Shown: positions 57,199-64,000 of the stretch, piece by piece
How the letters are laid out: each line of letters begins with the position of its first letter
Numbering within the stretch: the stretch's first letter is position 1
Source of the DNA: Micromonospora rhizosphaerae
Lineage (GTDB): Bacteria > Actinomycetota > Actinomycetes > Mycobacteriales > Micromonosporaceae
Assembly (NCBI RefSeq): GCF_900091465.1
Contig: NZ_FMHV01000002.1
Location: forward strand, 2,976,001-3,040,000
DNA length: 64,000 bases
Direction of reading: 5' to 3'
Program-made: the position numbers and the translations under genes
Notes under the pieces: model-generated
Told to the model about the DNA's origin: nothing
The model's input: only the letters and a program-made list of their open reading frames with translations
Database searches by the model: none

Positions 57199-58163
57199 TC
57201 CTGGTCCTGCGCGCGCTCGGGGTCGGCGACCTGGCCACCGCCGTCCCGGCGTTGCGCGGGCTGCGGGCCGGGTTCCCCGACCGGGAGCTGGTGCTGGCCG
57301 CCCCCGGCTGGCTGGCGCCGCTGGCCGAGCTGGTCGGCGGGATCGACCGGGTGCTGCCCACCGACGGCCTGGGCCGGCCGGCCTGGCCGGGACCGCCGCC
57401 CGAGGCGGCGGTCAACCTGCACGGCCGCGGCCCGCAGTCGCACCGGATGCTGGCCGCAGCCGGCTCGGACCGACTGCTCGCGTTCGCCAACACCGAGGCC
57501 GGGCACCCCGACGGGCCGAAGTGGGACTCCGACGAACACGAGGTCCGCCGCTGGTGCCGGCTGCTGCACTGGTACGACCTGCCGGCCGACCCCGCCGACC
57601 TGGCCCTGCTCCGGCCGCCCGCCGCCCGGGTCCCGGCCGGCGCCACCGTGCTGCACCCGGGCAGCAAGATCGCCGCCAAGCGCTGGCCGGCCCGGCGCTT
57701 CGCGGCGCTCGCCCGCGCACTGACCGGCCGGGGACACCGGGTGGTGTTGACCGGCACCGCCGACGAACGGGACCTCGCCGCCCGGGTGGCCGCCGACGCC
57801 GGGCTGCCCGCGGAGGCGGTCCTCGCCGGCCGGACCGACCTGGCCGCGCTGGCCGCCCTGGTGGCCGACGCCCGGGTGGTGGTCAGCGGCGACACCGGGG
57901 TGGCCCATCTGGCCACCGGGTACGGCACCGCCTCGGTGGTGCTGTTCGGGCCGGTCTCCGCGGCCCGGTGGGGCCCGCCCCCGGAGCGGCCCCGGCACCG
58001 GGTGCTCGGCGCCACCGGGGAGGCCGGAGCCGACCGGGGTTGGCGCGGGGCCGGCGGGGTACGAAGCCATCCGACGTTGGCGGCCATCCCGGTCGGCGAG
58101 GTGCTGGCCGCCGTGGACCGGGCGGAAGAGGCGGTGCGGGTCTCCGGTGCGGTTGCGGCGTAG
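57195..58163 (+). CDS. GT9 heptosyltransferase-like protein
   Basis: 322 residues. MILVLRALGVGDLATAVPALRGLRAGFPDRELVLAAP, ATVLHPGSKIAAKRWPARRFAALA (heptosyltransferase phosphate-binding pattern), LAGRTDLAALAALVADARVVVSGDTGVAHLATGYG and VVLFGPVSAARWGPP are the GT9 hallmarks. It is the second GT9 of the cluster and lacks a fused phosphatase. ADP-heptose is the expected donor. It overlaps the SDR gene (ATGA), and its own end overlaps the topoisomerase gene by 17 nt. Confidence 0.92.
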   Translation: MILVLRALGVGDLATAVPALRGLRAGFPDRELVLAAPGWLAPLAELVGGIDRVLPTDGLGRPAWPGPPPEAAVNLHGRGPQSHRMLAAAGSDRLLAFANTEAGHPDGPKWDSDEHEVRRWCRLLHWYDLPADPADLALLRPPAARVPAGATVLHPGSKIAAKRWPARRFAALARALTGRGHRVVLTGTADERDLAARVAADAGLPAEAVLAGRTDLAALAALVADARVVVSGDTGVAHLATGYGTASVVLFGPVSAARWGPPPERPRHRVLGATGEAGADRGWRGAGGVRSHPTLAAIPVGEVLAAVDRAEEAVRVSGAVAA

Positions 58164-59130
58164 CGATCCGGGAAGGCCGGGGTACGGACGCCGCCGGCGC
58201 GGCAAGGGCTGGCTCTTCCTCGACCCGAAGGGCGAGCCGGTGCGCGATCCCGGCGAACTGGCCCGGCTGCGCGACCTCGTCATCCCGCCCGCCTGGCGGG
58301 ACGTCTGGATCTGCCCGCACCCGAACGGGCACATTCAGGCCACCGGCATCGACGCGGCCGGGCGCAAGCAGTACCTCTACCACCCGCACTGGCGCCAGAA
58401 GCGGGACGAGGCCAAGTTCGACCACGTGCTGGAGGTGGCCCACCGGCTACCGGCGCTGCGCGACCGGGTCGACCAGGACCTGGCCGGCCGGGGGCTCAAT
58501 CGGGACCGGGTGCTGGCCACGGTCGCCCGGCTGCTCGACATGGGCATGTTCCGGGTCGGCAACGACCAGTACGCGTCGGGCGACGACCCGACCTTCGGCG
58601 TCTCCACGCTGCGCCCCGAGCACGCCCGGTCGCGGCGGGGATGTGTGGTCCTGGAGTTCCCGGCCAAGGGCGGCATCGACCAGGTACGCCGGATCGAGGA
58701 CCCGGAGCTGTGCCGGGTACTGACCAACCTGCGTCGGCGACGGCGGGCCGAGGAGCGCCTCTTCGGCTACTGGGACGGCCGCGTCTGGCGAGACGTGCGC
58801 AGCGACGAGGTGAACGACTACCTGCGCGACGCCAGCGGCGGGGAGATGACCGCGAAGGACTTCCGCACCTGGCACGCGACGGTGCTGGCGGCGGCCGAGC
58901 TGGCCACGCGTGGCTCGCAGCAGTCCGTCACGGCCCGGAGGAGGGCGGTCGCCGCGGTGATGCGGGAGGTGGCCGAGCTGCTCGGCAATACCCCGACCGT
59001 GGCCCGGACGTCCTACGTGGATCCACGGGTGGTCGATCTCTACCACGACGGGGTGGTGGCGCCGATCGAGCCGGAGATGCCGCGCGCCGCGGCGGAGCGG
59101 GTCGTCCTGGCGCTGTTGGAGGAGGCGTGA
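58147..59130 (+). CDS. DNA topoisomerase IB
   Basis: 327 residues, typical of short bacterial type IB enzymes. WRDVWICPHPNGHIQATGIDAAGRKQYLYHPHWR (N-lobe), VRRIEDPELCRVLTNLR, MTAKDFRTWHATVLAA (active Arg/His) and NTPTVARTSYVDPRVVDLY with the nucleophilic Tyr are present. It relaxes supercoils via a 3'-phosphotyrosine. Start is GTG at 58147, overlapping the GT9 gene; another GTG is inside. Its position behind the heptose genes may be chance; it is probably co-transcribed with them. Confidence 0.93.
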   Translation: MRLRRSDPGRPGYGRRRRGKGWLFLDPKGEPVRDPGELARLRDLVIPPAWRDVWICPHPNGHIQATGIDAAGRKQYLYHPHWRQKRDEAKFDHVLEVAHRLPALRDRVDQDLAGRGLNRDRVLATVARLLDMGMFRVGNDQYASGDDPTFGVSTLRPEHARSRRGCVVLEFPAKGGIDQVRRIEDPELCRVLTNLRRRRRAEERLFGYWDGRVWRDVRSDEVNDYLRDASGGEMTAKDFRTWHATVLAAAELATRGSQQSVTARRRAVAAVMREVAELLGNTPTVARTSYVDPRVVDLYHDGVVAPIEPEMPRAAAERVVLALLEEA

Positions 59131-59164
59131 CCGGCCCCCGGGGGACCGTCGGACACCGGGCGGC

Positions 59165-59191
59165 CGCCCGCGACGTCGACTGTCGCGGGCG
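59165..59191. terminator. 10-bp hairpin between convergent genes
   Basis: CGCCCGCGAC / GTCGCGGGCG with a 7-nt loop (GTCGACT) between the topoisomerase and AraC genes; ends the heptose/topoisomerase transcript. Confidence 0.8.
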
Positions 59192-59251
59192 CCTCGCCAC
59201 GGCCCCCCGATACCAGTGGGCCGCGCCGGTCTCCCGGCCGTCGGCCCGCGA

Positions 59252-60283
59252 TCAGTATGTCCGCCGCGAGTTGACCAGGGACGCCGGAGTGTTGACGATG
59301 CGTGCCTGTTCGAGGTGTCGCACCCGGTACGCCTGAGGGGTCTCTTCGTGCGCGGTGCGGAAGGCCCGGCTGAAGTGGGCCTTGTCCCGGAAGCCCCAGC
59401 GGCCGGCGATCACCTGGATCGGCCGGTCCCGCAGCGCCGGGTCGGTGAGGTCGCGGCGGCACCGCTCCAGTCGCTGGTCCCGGATGTACGCCGCGACCGT
59501 GGTCTCCTCGGCCTCGAACAGCCGGTGCAGCGACCGGACCGAGATGTGGTGCGCGTCGGCGATCGACTGGGGGTTCAGCGTGGAATCCCCGAGGTGCTGA
59601 TGGATGTGGGAGCGTACCTGGGACAGCAGGGCCCGCCGCCGCACCTCGGTGGGCACCGCGTCCTCGGAGACCAGGTGCCGGCCGAGCAGCATGGAGACGA
59701 GGTCGAGCCCGACGCCGGCCAGCCGTTCCGCGTCCGCCGCGTGGTACTGCTCGGGATGGCCGGCGAGCTGGATGAGGTAGTCGGCCAGCAGCGCCCCGAT
59801 CCCCTCGGTGCCGGACATCCGGGCGGCGAAGAGCGCGCTGAGCCGGTGGTGGGGCAGCGGCACCGCGTCGTACGGGATGAAGGCCACGATGGAGCTGGCC
59901 CGCTCGCGCCCGTGGTCGTCACCGTGGTGGCTGACCTCGTGCGGCCGGGCGCAGTCGTAGAAGGTGAAGTCGCCGGGGCGGATGATGCTGCGCCGTCCCT
60001 CCTGGTCCGCGCTGGAGTTGCCGGCGAGGGTCAGCGCGAGCAGGTAGAAGTCCGCGTCGGAGCGCTGGATCAGCTTCCGGGTCCGGACGGCGTCCAACGA
60101 GGGGTAGCGGTGGCGGACCAGCCGCACCGGGCCCAGCTCGATGAACTCCGCCCGCGCGACGAAGTCGTCGGCGTGCTCGGTGCGTACCCGCACCAGCCCG
60201 GGCGTGTCGGCGAGCATGTCCAGCCACAGCCCGAAGCGGTCGGGCGCGGGCACCTGCTCCGTGTCGAAAACGTGTCGTTTCAC
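59252..60283 (-). CDS. AraC-family regulator (AraC-binding-like domain)
   Basis: 343 residues. An N-terminal AraC-like ligand domain (about 20-200: YLLALTLAGNSSADQEGRRSIIRPGDFTFYDCARPHEVSH) is followed by two helix-turn-helix motifs at the end (LNPQSIADAHHISVRSLHRLFEAEETTVAAYIRDQRLERCRRDL and IQVIAGRWGFRDKAHFSRAFRTAHEETPQAYR). Similar to regulators of catabolic operons of the ring- or amine-degradation kind. No adjacent target operon is obvious. GTG start at 60283 with AAGGA 8 nt ahead. Confidence 0.92.
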   Translation of the reverse strand: MKRHVFDTEQVPAPDRFGLWLDMLADTPGLVRVRTEHADDFVARAEFIELGPVRLVRHRYPSLDAVRTRKLIQRSDADFYLLALTLAGNSSADQEGRRSIIRPGDFTFYDCARPHEVSHHGDDHGRERASSIVAFIPYDAVPLPHHRLSALFAARMSGTEGIGALLADYLIQLAGHPEQYHAADAERLAGVGLDLVSMLLGRHLVSEDAVPTEVRRRALLSQVRSHIHQHLGDSTLNPQSIADAHHISVRSLHRLFEAEETTVAAYIRDQRLERCRRDLTDPALRDRPIQVIAGRWGFRDKAHFSRAFRTAHEETPQAYRVRHLEQARIVNTPASLVNSRRTY

Positions 60284-60332
60284 CTGCGCGTCCTTGCCAC
60301 GATCCCCGTGGTTCGTCAGCCGCCATTCTTGA

Positions 60333-60375
60333 CGACGCCCCAACGGGGCCGCGCAGCGGCCGTCGTGGGGCGTCG
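60333..60375. terminator. Long hairpin between co-directional genes
   Basis: CGACGCCCCA (60333-60342) pairs with TGGGGCGTCG (60366-60375); inner GGCCGC/GCGGCC adds a second stem. Placed about 57 nt past the stop of the gene at 60432 and 50 nt upstream of the AraC start, it may end the first transcript or form part of the AraC leader. Confidence 0.55.
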
Positions 60376-60431
60376 GACATCCGGCATTGACGACGGTATC
60401 TTCTTCTGTTGTTGCTGCTTCCGCCGCGGGA

Positions 60432-60935
60432 TCAGTCGTTGAGCACGTGCGCGAGCCGGTCCCGGAAGCGGCGCTCCGAGTCGCTGACCACGTCGCCACC
60501 GAGGCCCAGGAGGCCCCCGGTGGAGGCCGCGCTCACCACCTGCTCGGCGATCTCCACCAGCCAGTGCTTGTACGCCCCGGCCGCACCCTCGTCCAGCTTG
60601 GCGGCCAGCAGGGTCGCCGCCTGCCTGGCCCGGCCCAGCACGTCGTCGATCATCGCCTGCGGATCGGCGGCCTCGATGACCGGCAGTTCCTCGCCGGCCT
60701 CCGGGTCGCCGACCCGGGAGACGACCTCGCCGGCGACCGCGGCGACCAGCGGGCTCGCCGACTCGCGCCCGGCGGCGATGGTCTCAAGCCCGGCGGCGTT
60801 CTCGGCCATGGTGCGCCGGGTGCCGTCGGACTCCGCCGCGCTCGCCGCGGCCAGGACCGACTGCGGCAGGCCGACCAGCAGCCCCCACTCCTCGTCGGAA
60901 AAACCGAACCCGGTGTACGCCGGCTGCTCGATCAC
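60432..60935 (-). CDS. Soluble protein of unknown function
   Basis: 167 residues, mostly helical by appearance. AYTGFGFSDEEWGLLVGLPQSVLAAASAAESDG, ENAAGLETIAAGRESASPLVAAVAGEVVSRVGDPEAGE and YKHWLVEIAEQVVSAASTGGLLGLGGDVVSDSERRF look conserved in style; I recall similar actinobacterial proteins without known function. Start likely GTG at 60935 with AGGGGT about 9 nt upstream. 84 nt downstream of the RecQ-like gene's end, same direction. Confidence 0.8.
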   Translation of the reverse strand: MIEQPAYTGFGFSDEEWGLLVGLPQSVLAAASAAESDGTRRTMAENAAGLETIAAGRESASPLVAAVAGEVVSRVGDPEAGEELPVIEAADPQAMIDDVLGRARQAATLLAAKLDEGAAGAYKHWLVEIAEQVVSAASTGGLLGLGGDVVSDSERRFRDRLAHVLND

Positions 60936-61019
60936 GACAACAACACCCCTCTCACCTGGTCTCCCGTGCTCCGCCGGTCCGGTCCGGCGAGGGCGCAAGC
61001 GCGCGGAACCCGGCTCACC

Positions 61020-62651
61020 CTAGTCGAGCGTCAGCAGGCCCTGTTCGGACACCACGCGCACGGACAGCGTCTTGTACCCCACCTCGTCGAAGAGCACCGT
61101 CATCCGGTCCTCCTCGTAGCTCAGCACCAGGCCGGGACCCCACTCCGGATGCCGGACCTGGCTGTGCACCGGGAACGGCCCGATCGCCCCGTCGTCGGCG
61201 ACGCTGGTGCCGGCGTGGCAGTTGTCGCAGTGCCCGCAGACCTCGCCCATCTGCTCGCCGAAGTACGCCAGCAGCGCCTGCCCCCGGCACCCGGTGGTCT
61301 CGGCGAACGCGCGCATCATGTCGGTGCGCGACCGGGTGACCGTCTGCTGCCGTTCCGCCTCGGCCAGCGCCGCCCGGCCCGACTCGGCCGGCTTCGGGGC
61401 GTACCGGGGGGCGGCGATGTGCTGCTTCGCCCGCGGCTCGGCGGCGCCCACGTGCTCCAGCAGCGACAGGTACTGGCCGAGCTTGCGGGGGCCGAGCCCG
61501 GTCAGCTCGCGCAGCTCCTTCCTCGTCCGGGCCTGCTTGCGCAGCAACGCCGCCAGGTCCCGCAGCTCGTTCGGGTCGGGCAGGCCGCCGCTGAAGTAGC
61601 GCTGCAGCCCGACGTCCTCGGCGCGCCAGAGCAGCAGCACCCGGGCCGGCTCGCCGTCCCGGCCGGCCCGGCCGATCTCCTGGAAGTAGCTGTCCGGGGA
61701 GTCGGGTAGCGCCATGTGCACCACCCAGGCGATGTTCGGCTTGTCGATGCCCATGCCGAAGGCGGAGGTCGCCACCATGATCGGCACCTGGTCGGCGAGG
61801 AACGCCTCGTGCAGCTCGTTGCGGGCTCCGGTGGGCATCCCGCCGTGGTAGTACCGCGACGGGAACCCGGCGTCGGTGAGGCGCTGGGCCAACTCCTCCG
61901 CCGCCCGCCGGGTGGGCACGTAGCTGATGCCCGGCCGGTTGTCCTCGCGGAGGAGCGCGACCAGCCGGCGCCAGCGGTAGTCGTCGGTCGGGCAGTACGC
62001 CACCTCGAGGAAGAGGTTGGGCCGGTCCAGCCCGGAGACCACCACCTCCGGGTCGCACAGCCGCAGCCGGGCGACGATGTCGTCGCGTACCGGCGGGGAG
62101 GCGGTGGCGGTCAGCGCGACCACGGGCGGCCGGCCGATGCCCTCGATGAGATGGCCGAGGGCCAGGTAGTCGGGGCGGAAGTCGTGGCCCCAGGCCGAGA
62201 TGCAGTGCGCCTCGTCGACCGCCACCAGCGCCGGCTTCAGCGACCTGACCTCGGCCATCCGGTCCGGGTCGCTGAGCGCCTCCGGCGTGATGAAGAGGAA
62301 CTCGGCCCGCCCCGCGCGGACCTCGGCTATCGCCTCGGCCTGCTGCGCCGGGGTCTCGTCGGAGCTGATCCGGACCGCCCGCAGCTCGGGGCGCTGCCGT
62401 TCGTTGAGCGCCGCGATCTGATCCTGCTGCAGGGCCAGCAGCGGGGAGATGACCACGGTGGGCCCGGGGATCAGGCTGGCCGGGATCTGGTAGATCGCCG
62501 ACTTGCCGGCGCCGGTGGGCAGGACCACCAGGGCGTCGCGTCGCTTCATCACCGCGCGCATCGCGGCCAGTTGGTTGGGCCGCAGCGCGGTCCAGCCGAA
62601 GAGGCTCCGTGCCGCGCGGCGCAGCGTCGTGGAGTGTGTGGACAGCTTCAT
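61020..62651 (-). CDS. RecQ-like ATP-dependent DNA helicase
   Basis: 543 residues. LRPNQLAAMRAVMKRRDALVVLPTGAGKS (Q motif and Walker A), VAVDEAHCISAWGHDFRPDYLAL (DEAH box, aromatic-rich loop), TATASPPVRDDIV, YYHGGMPTGARNELHEAF, ATSAFGMGIDKPNIAWVVH and QEIGRAGRDGEP are the RecQ helicase motifs. The zinc-binding region is partial (CGHCDNCHAG), and the C-terminus is an unusual short SH3-like domain (RHPEWGPGLVLSYEEDRMTVLFDEVGYKTL) in place of full RQC and HRDC domains. It unwinds DNA 3'-5' in repair. Confidence 0.92.
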   Translation of the reverse strand: MKLSTHSTTLRRAARSLFGWTALRPNQLAAMRAVMKRRDALVVLPTGAGKSAIYQIPASLIPGPTVVISPLLALQQDQIAALNERQRPELRAVRISSDETPAQQAEAIAEVRAGRAEFLFITPEALSDPDRMAEVRSLKPALVAVDEAHCISAWGHDFRPDYLALGHLIEGIGRPPVVALTATASPPVRDDIVARLRLCDPEVVVSGLDRPNLFLEVAYCPTDDYRWRRLVALLREDNRPGISYVPTRRAAEELAQRLTDAGFPSRYYHGGMPTGARNELHEAFLADQVPIMVATSAFGMGIDKPNIAWVVHMALPDSPDSYFQEIGRAGRDGEPARVLLLWRAEDVGLQRYFSGGLPDPNELRDLAALLRKQARTRKELRELTGLGPRKLGQYLSLLEHVGAAEPRAKQHIAAPRYAPKPAESGRAALAEAERQQTVTRSRTDMMRAFAETTGCRGQALLAYFGEQMGEVCGHCDNCHAGTSVADDGAIGPFPVHSQVRHPEWGPGLVLSYEEDRMTVLFDEVGYKTLSVRVVSEQGLLTLD

Positions 62652-62719
62652 CGGTGGCCGGAGGTACCCGAGCCGATCACCGCCGAAACCGTTGACACGT
62701 CCGGATCCGCCGGCTCATC

Positions 62720-62749
62720 ATGAACGAGCATTCATGAACATACGTTCAT
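62720..62749. promoter_or_regulatory. Two overlapping TetR-type operators
   Basis: ATGAACGAGCATTCAT (62720-62735) and ATGAACATACGTTCAT (62734-62749) each pair ATGAA(C) with (G)TTCAT half-sites, overlapping by two bases. They lie 16 nt before the methyltransferase ATG and between it and the divergent RecQ-like gene. A TetR gene is the next in the operon. Confidence 0.8.
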
Positions 62750-62764
62750 AACGGGGAGGGTCGC

Positions 62765-63622
62765 ATGGGGACGGTCGTCAACCAGCACCAGGCGGAGGCG
62801 TGGAACGGGTACGAGGGGCGGCACTGGGCCGACCACCAGGCCCGCTACGACGCGGTGAACAGCGGGTTCAACGACGTACTGCTCACCGCGGTGGAGCCCG
62901 GTGACCGGGTCCTCGACGTCGGCTGCGGCAACGGGCAGCTGACCCGCCTCGCCGCCCGCCGGGCCGGCGCCGGTCGCGCCGTGGGCATCGACCTCTCCGC
63001 GCCGATGCTCGACCGGGCCCGGGCGTCGGCCGCCGACGAGGGCGTGGGCAACGTCGAGTTCGTCCGCGCCGACGCCCAGGTCCACCCGTTCCCGGCCGCC
63101 GCCTTCGACGTCGCGCTCAGCCGGTTCGGGGTGATGTTCTTCGCCGACCCGGTCGCCGCGTTCGGCAACATCGGGCGGGCGCTGCGCCCGGGCGGCCGGC
63201 TCGCCTTCGTCTGCCTGGACGATCTCCGCCGCGCCGACCTGGGCCGGGTGCTCGCCGCCCTCGCGGCTCATCTGCCACCGCCGCAGACCGAGGGCACCGG
63301 CGCGGCCGAGCCGCTCTCCCTCGCCGACCCGGCGGTCGTGCACCGGGTCGTCACCGCCGCCGGCTTCGCCGGGGTGGAGTGCGCCCCGGTCGAGGCGCCA
63401 CAGGTCTGGGGACGGGACGCCGCCGACGCGGCCGGGTTCCTCGCGGGCTGGGGACCGATCCGGCACCAGCTCGACCGGGTCGATCCCGCCACGGCGGACC
63501 GGGCCCGGGCGGCGCTGGCCGAGGCGCTGCGTCCGTACGAGCAGCCCGACGGGGTACGCCTGCGCGGCACCGCCTGGCTGGTCAGCGCCCGCCGCCCGGA
63601 CCAGCCCTACGATGCGGGATGA
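62765..63622 (+). CDS. Class I SAM-dependent methyltransferase
   Basis: 285 residues. VNQHQAEAWNGYEGRHWADHQARYDAVNSGFNDVLL precedes motif I (VLDVGCGNGQLTRLAARRAG), motif post-I (AVGIDLSAPMLDRAR), EFVRADAQVHPFPAAAFDVALSRFGVMFFADP and LRPGGRLAFVCL. The N-terminal WNG..G..WA pattern is that of small-molecule methyltransferases often repressed by TetR regulators. Substrate unknown. GGGGAGGG precedes the ATG. Overlaps the tetR start (ATGA). Confidence 0.92.
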   Translation: MGTVVNQHQAEAWNGYEGRHWADHQARYDAVNSGFNDVLLTAVEPGDRVLDVGCGNGQLTRLAARRAGAGRAVGIDLSAPMLDRARASAADEGVGNVEFVRADAQVHPFPAAAFDVALSRFGVMFFADPVAAFGNIGRALRPGGRLAFVCLDDLRRADLGRVLAALAAHLPPPQTEGTGAAEPLSLADPAVVHRVVTAAGFAGVECAPVEAPQVWGRDAADAAGFLAGWGPIRHQLDRVDPATADRARAALAEALRPYEQPDGVRLRGTAWLVSARRPDQPYDAG

Positions 63623-64000
63623 TGTCACCGAGAAGAGCGGTCGCGCTGCGTGGCGGGGAGCAGAGTCTGCGCGAGCACCTGATCGCCGCCGCCGAACGGC
63701 TGATCGCCCGGCGCGGCGCGGGCGGGCTGACCGTGCGCGACATCGCCCGCGAGGCACAGGTCGCCGACGGGGTGCTCTACAACCACTTCGCCGACAAGGA
63801 AGAGCTGCTGGCGTACGCCCTGCACGCGCACGTCCGCTCCGCCGAGGCCGCCCTGACCGAGGCGCCGTCCGAGGCGGGCAGTGGCACGGTCGAGGCGAAC
63901 CTGCGGGCGTACCTGAGCCGGGCGCTGGCCCTGCACGCGGCGATCCTGCCGGCGTTCGCCGGGGTGGTCACCCAGCCGAAGGTGCTCGCCCGCCTGGCGG
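63619..64000 (+). CDS. TetR-family regulator, cut by window end
   Basis: The N-terminal 127 residues are in the window. The DNA-binding domain is complete (REHLIAAAERLIARRGAGGLTVRDIAREAQVADGVLYNHFADKEELLAYAL). The ligand domain is cut at about residue 127. The first ATG at 63619 overlaps the methyltransferase stop (ATGATG offers a second start at 63622). The double ATGAAC/GTTCAT operator before the methyltransferase is its likely target, giving autorepression. Confidence 0.93.
   Translation, partial: MMSPRRAVALRGGEQSLREHLIAAAERLIARRGAGGLTVRDIAREAQVADGVLYNHFADKEELLAYALHAHVRSAEAALTEAPSEAGSGTVEANLRAYLSRALALHAAILPAFAGVVTQPKVLARLA

Overview
The window is chromosomal DNA from a very GC-rich actinomycete, most likely a Micromonosporaceae member close to Micromonospora. 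Reasons: near-total G/C at third codon positions, many GTG (and one TTG) starts, two XRE-DUF5753/DUF397 regulator pairs, small proteins resembling DUF6343, DUF6401, DUF3072 and DUF2795 families, and a MhuD-like haem-degrading enzyme. I saw no rRNA, tRNA, CRISPR array, insertion sequence or phage module. It reads as ordinary core/accessory chromosome with about 69 protein genes. Families were assigned by eye from motifs; no database search was run.

Layout. 1-5.8 kb: DEAD/DEAH helicase cut by the window edge, trmB, a secreted protein with a class F sortase, mhuD-like, xthA, PAC2 protein. 6.2-13.4 kb: cell-wall lytic protein, EcsC protein, succinate-semialdehyde dehydrogenase, flavin-dependent oxidoreductase with an 18-bp hairpin over its start codon, Na+/H+ antiporter, UBP zinc finger, GNAT. 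13.4-24.1 kb: unknown protein, SMR pump, two XRE/DUF397 pairs, PP2C phosphatase, HrpB helicase, GPP34 protein, amino-acid permease, GNAT. 24.2-36.9 kb: SigB/SigF-type sigma factor, phospholipase D-like protein, marR-pirin pair, GNAT, DUF1684, stress protein, GH15 hydrolase followed by a decayed SDR gene, phosphoesterase, antiporter, HAD phosphatase. 37-45.6 kb: SpoIIE-type phosphatase, conserved-TM-helix channel-like protein, MFS transporter and a cluster of small stress-type genes. 45.6-50.2 kb: aldehyde dehydrogenase, FAD oxidoreductase, polyprenol-phosphate mannose synthase, SRPBCC protein.

The most notable region is 50.3-58.2 kb: seven tightly packed, mostly overlapping genes forming an apparent ADP-heptose pathway: GmhB phosphatase fused to a GT9 glycosyltransferase, two further glycosyltransferases, GmhA isomerase, bifunctional HldE kinase/adenylyltransferase, an SDR and a second GT9. 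Gram-positive actinomycetes have no lipopolysaccharide, and no recognisable HldD epimerase is in the cluster, so the product is unknown. The end of the window holds topoisomerase IB, an AraC regulator, a RecQ-like helicase and a methyltransferase-tetR pair with strong operator sites.

Regulation visible in the DNA: (i) GnnT-N15/16-GGGTAC/T elements of the SigB type upstream of several small stress genes, including a divergent pair whose back-to-back -35 boxes form one palindrome; (ii) many genes with a TANNNT-like hexamer 6-8 nt before the start codon, which predicts leaderless mRNAs; (iii) strong intergenic hairpins between convergent genes; (iv) operator-like palindromes for MarR, TetR and XRE regulators. 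Two loci (33.5 and 40.7 kb) look like genes that have lost internal segments.
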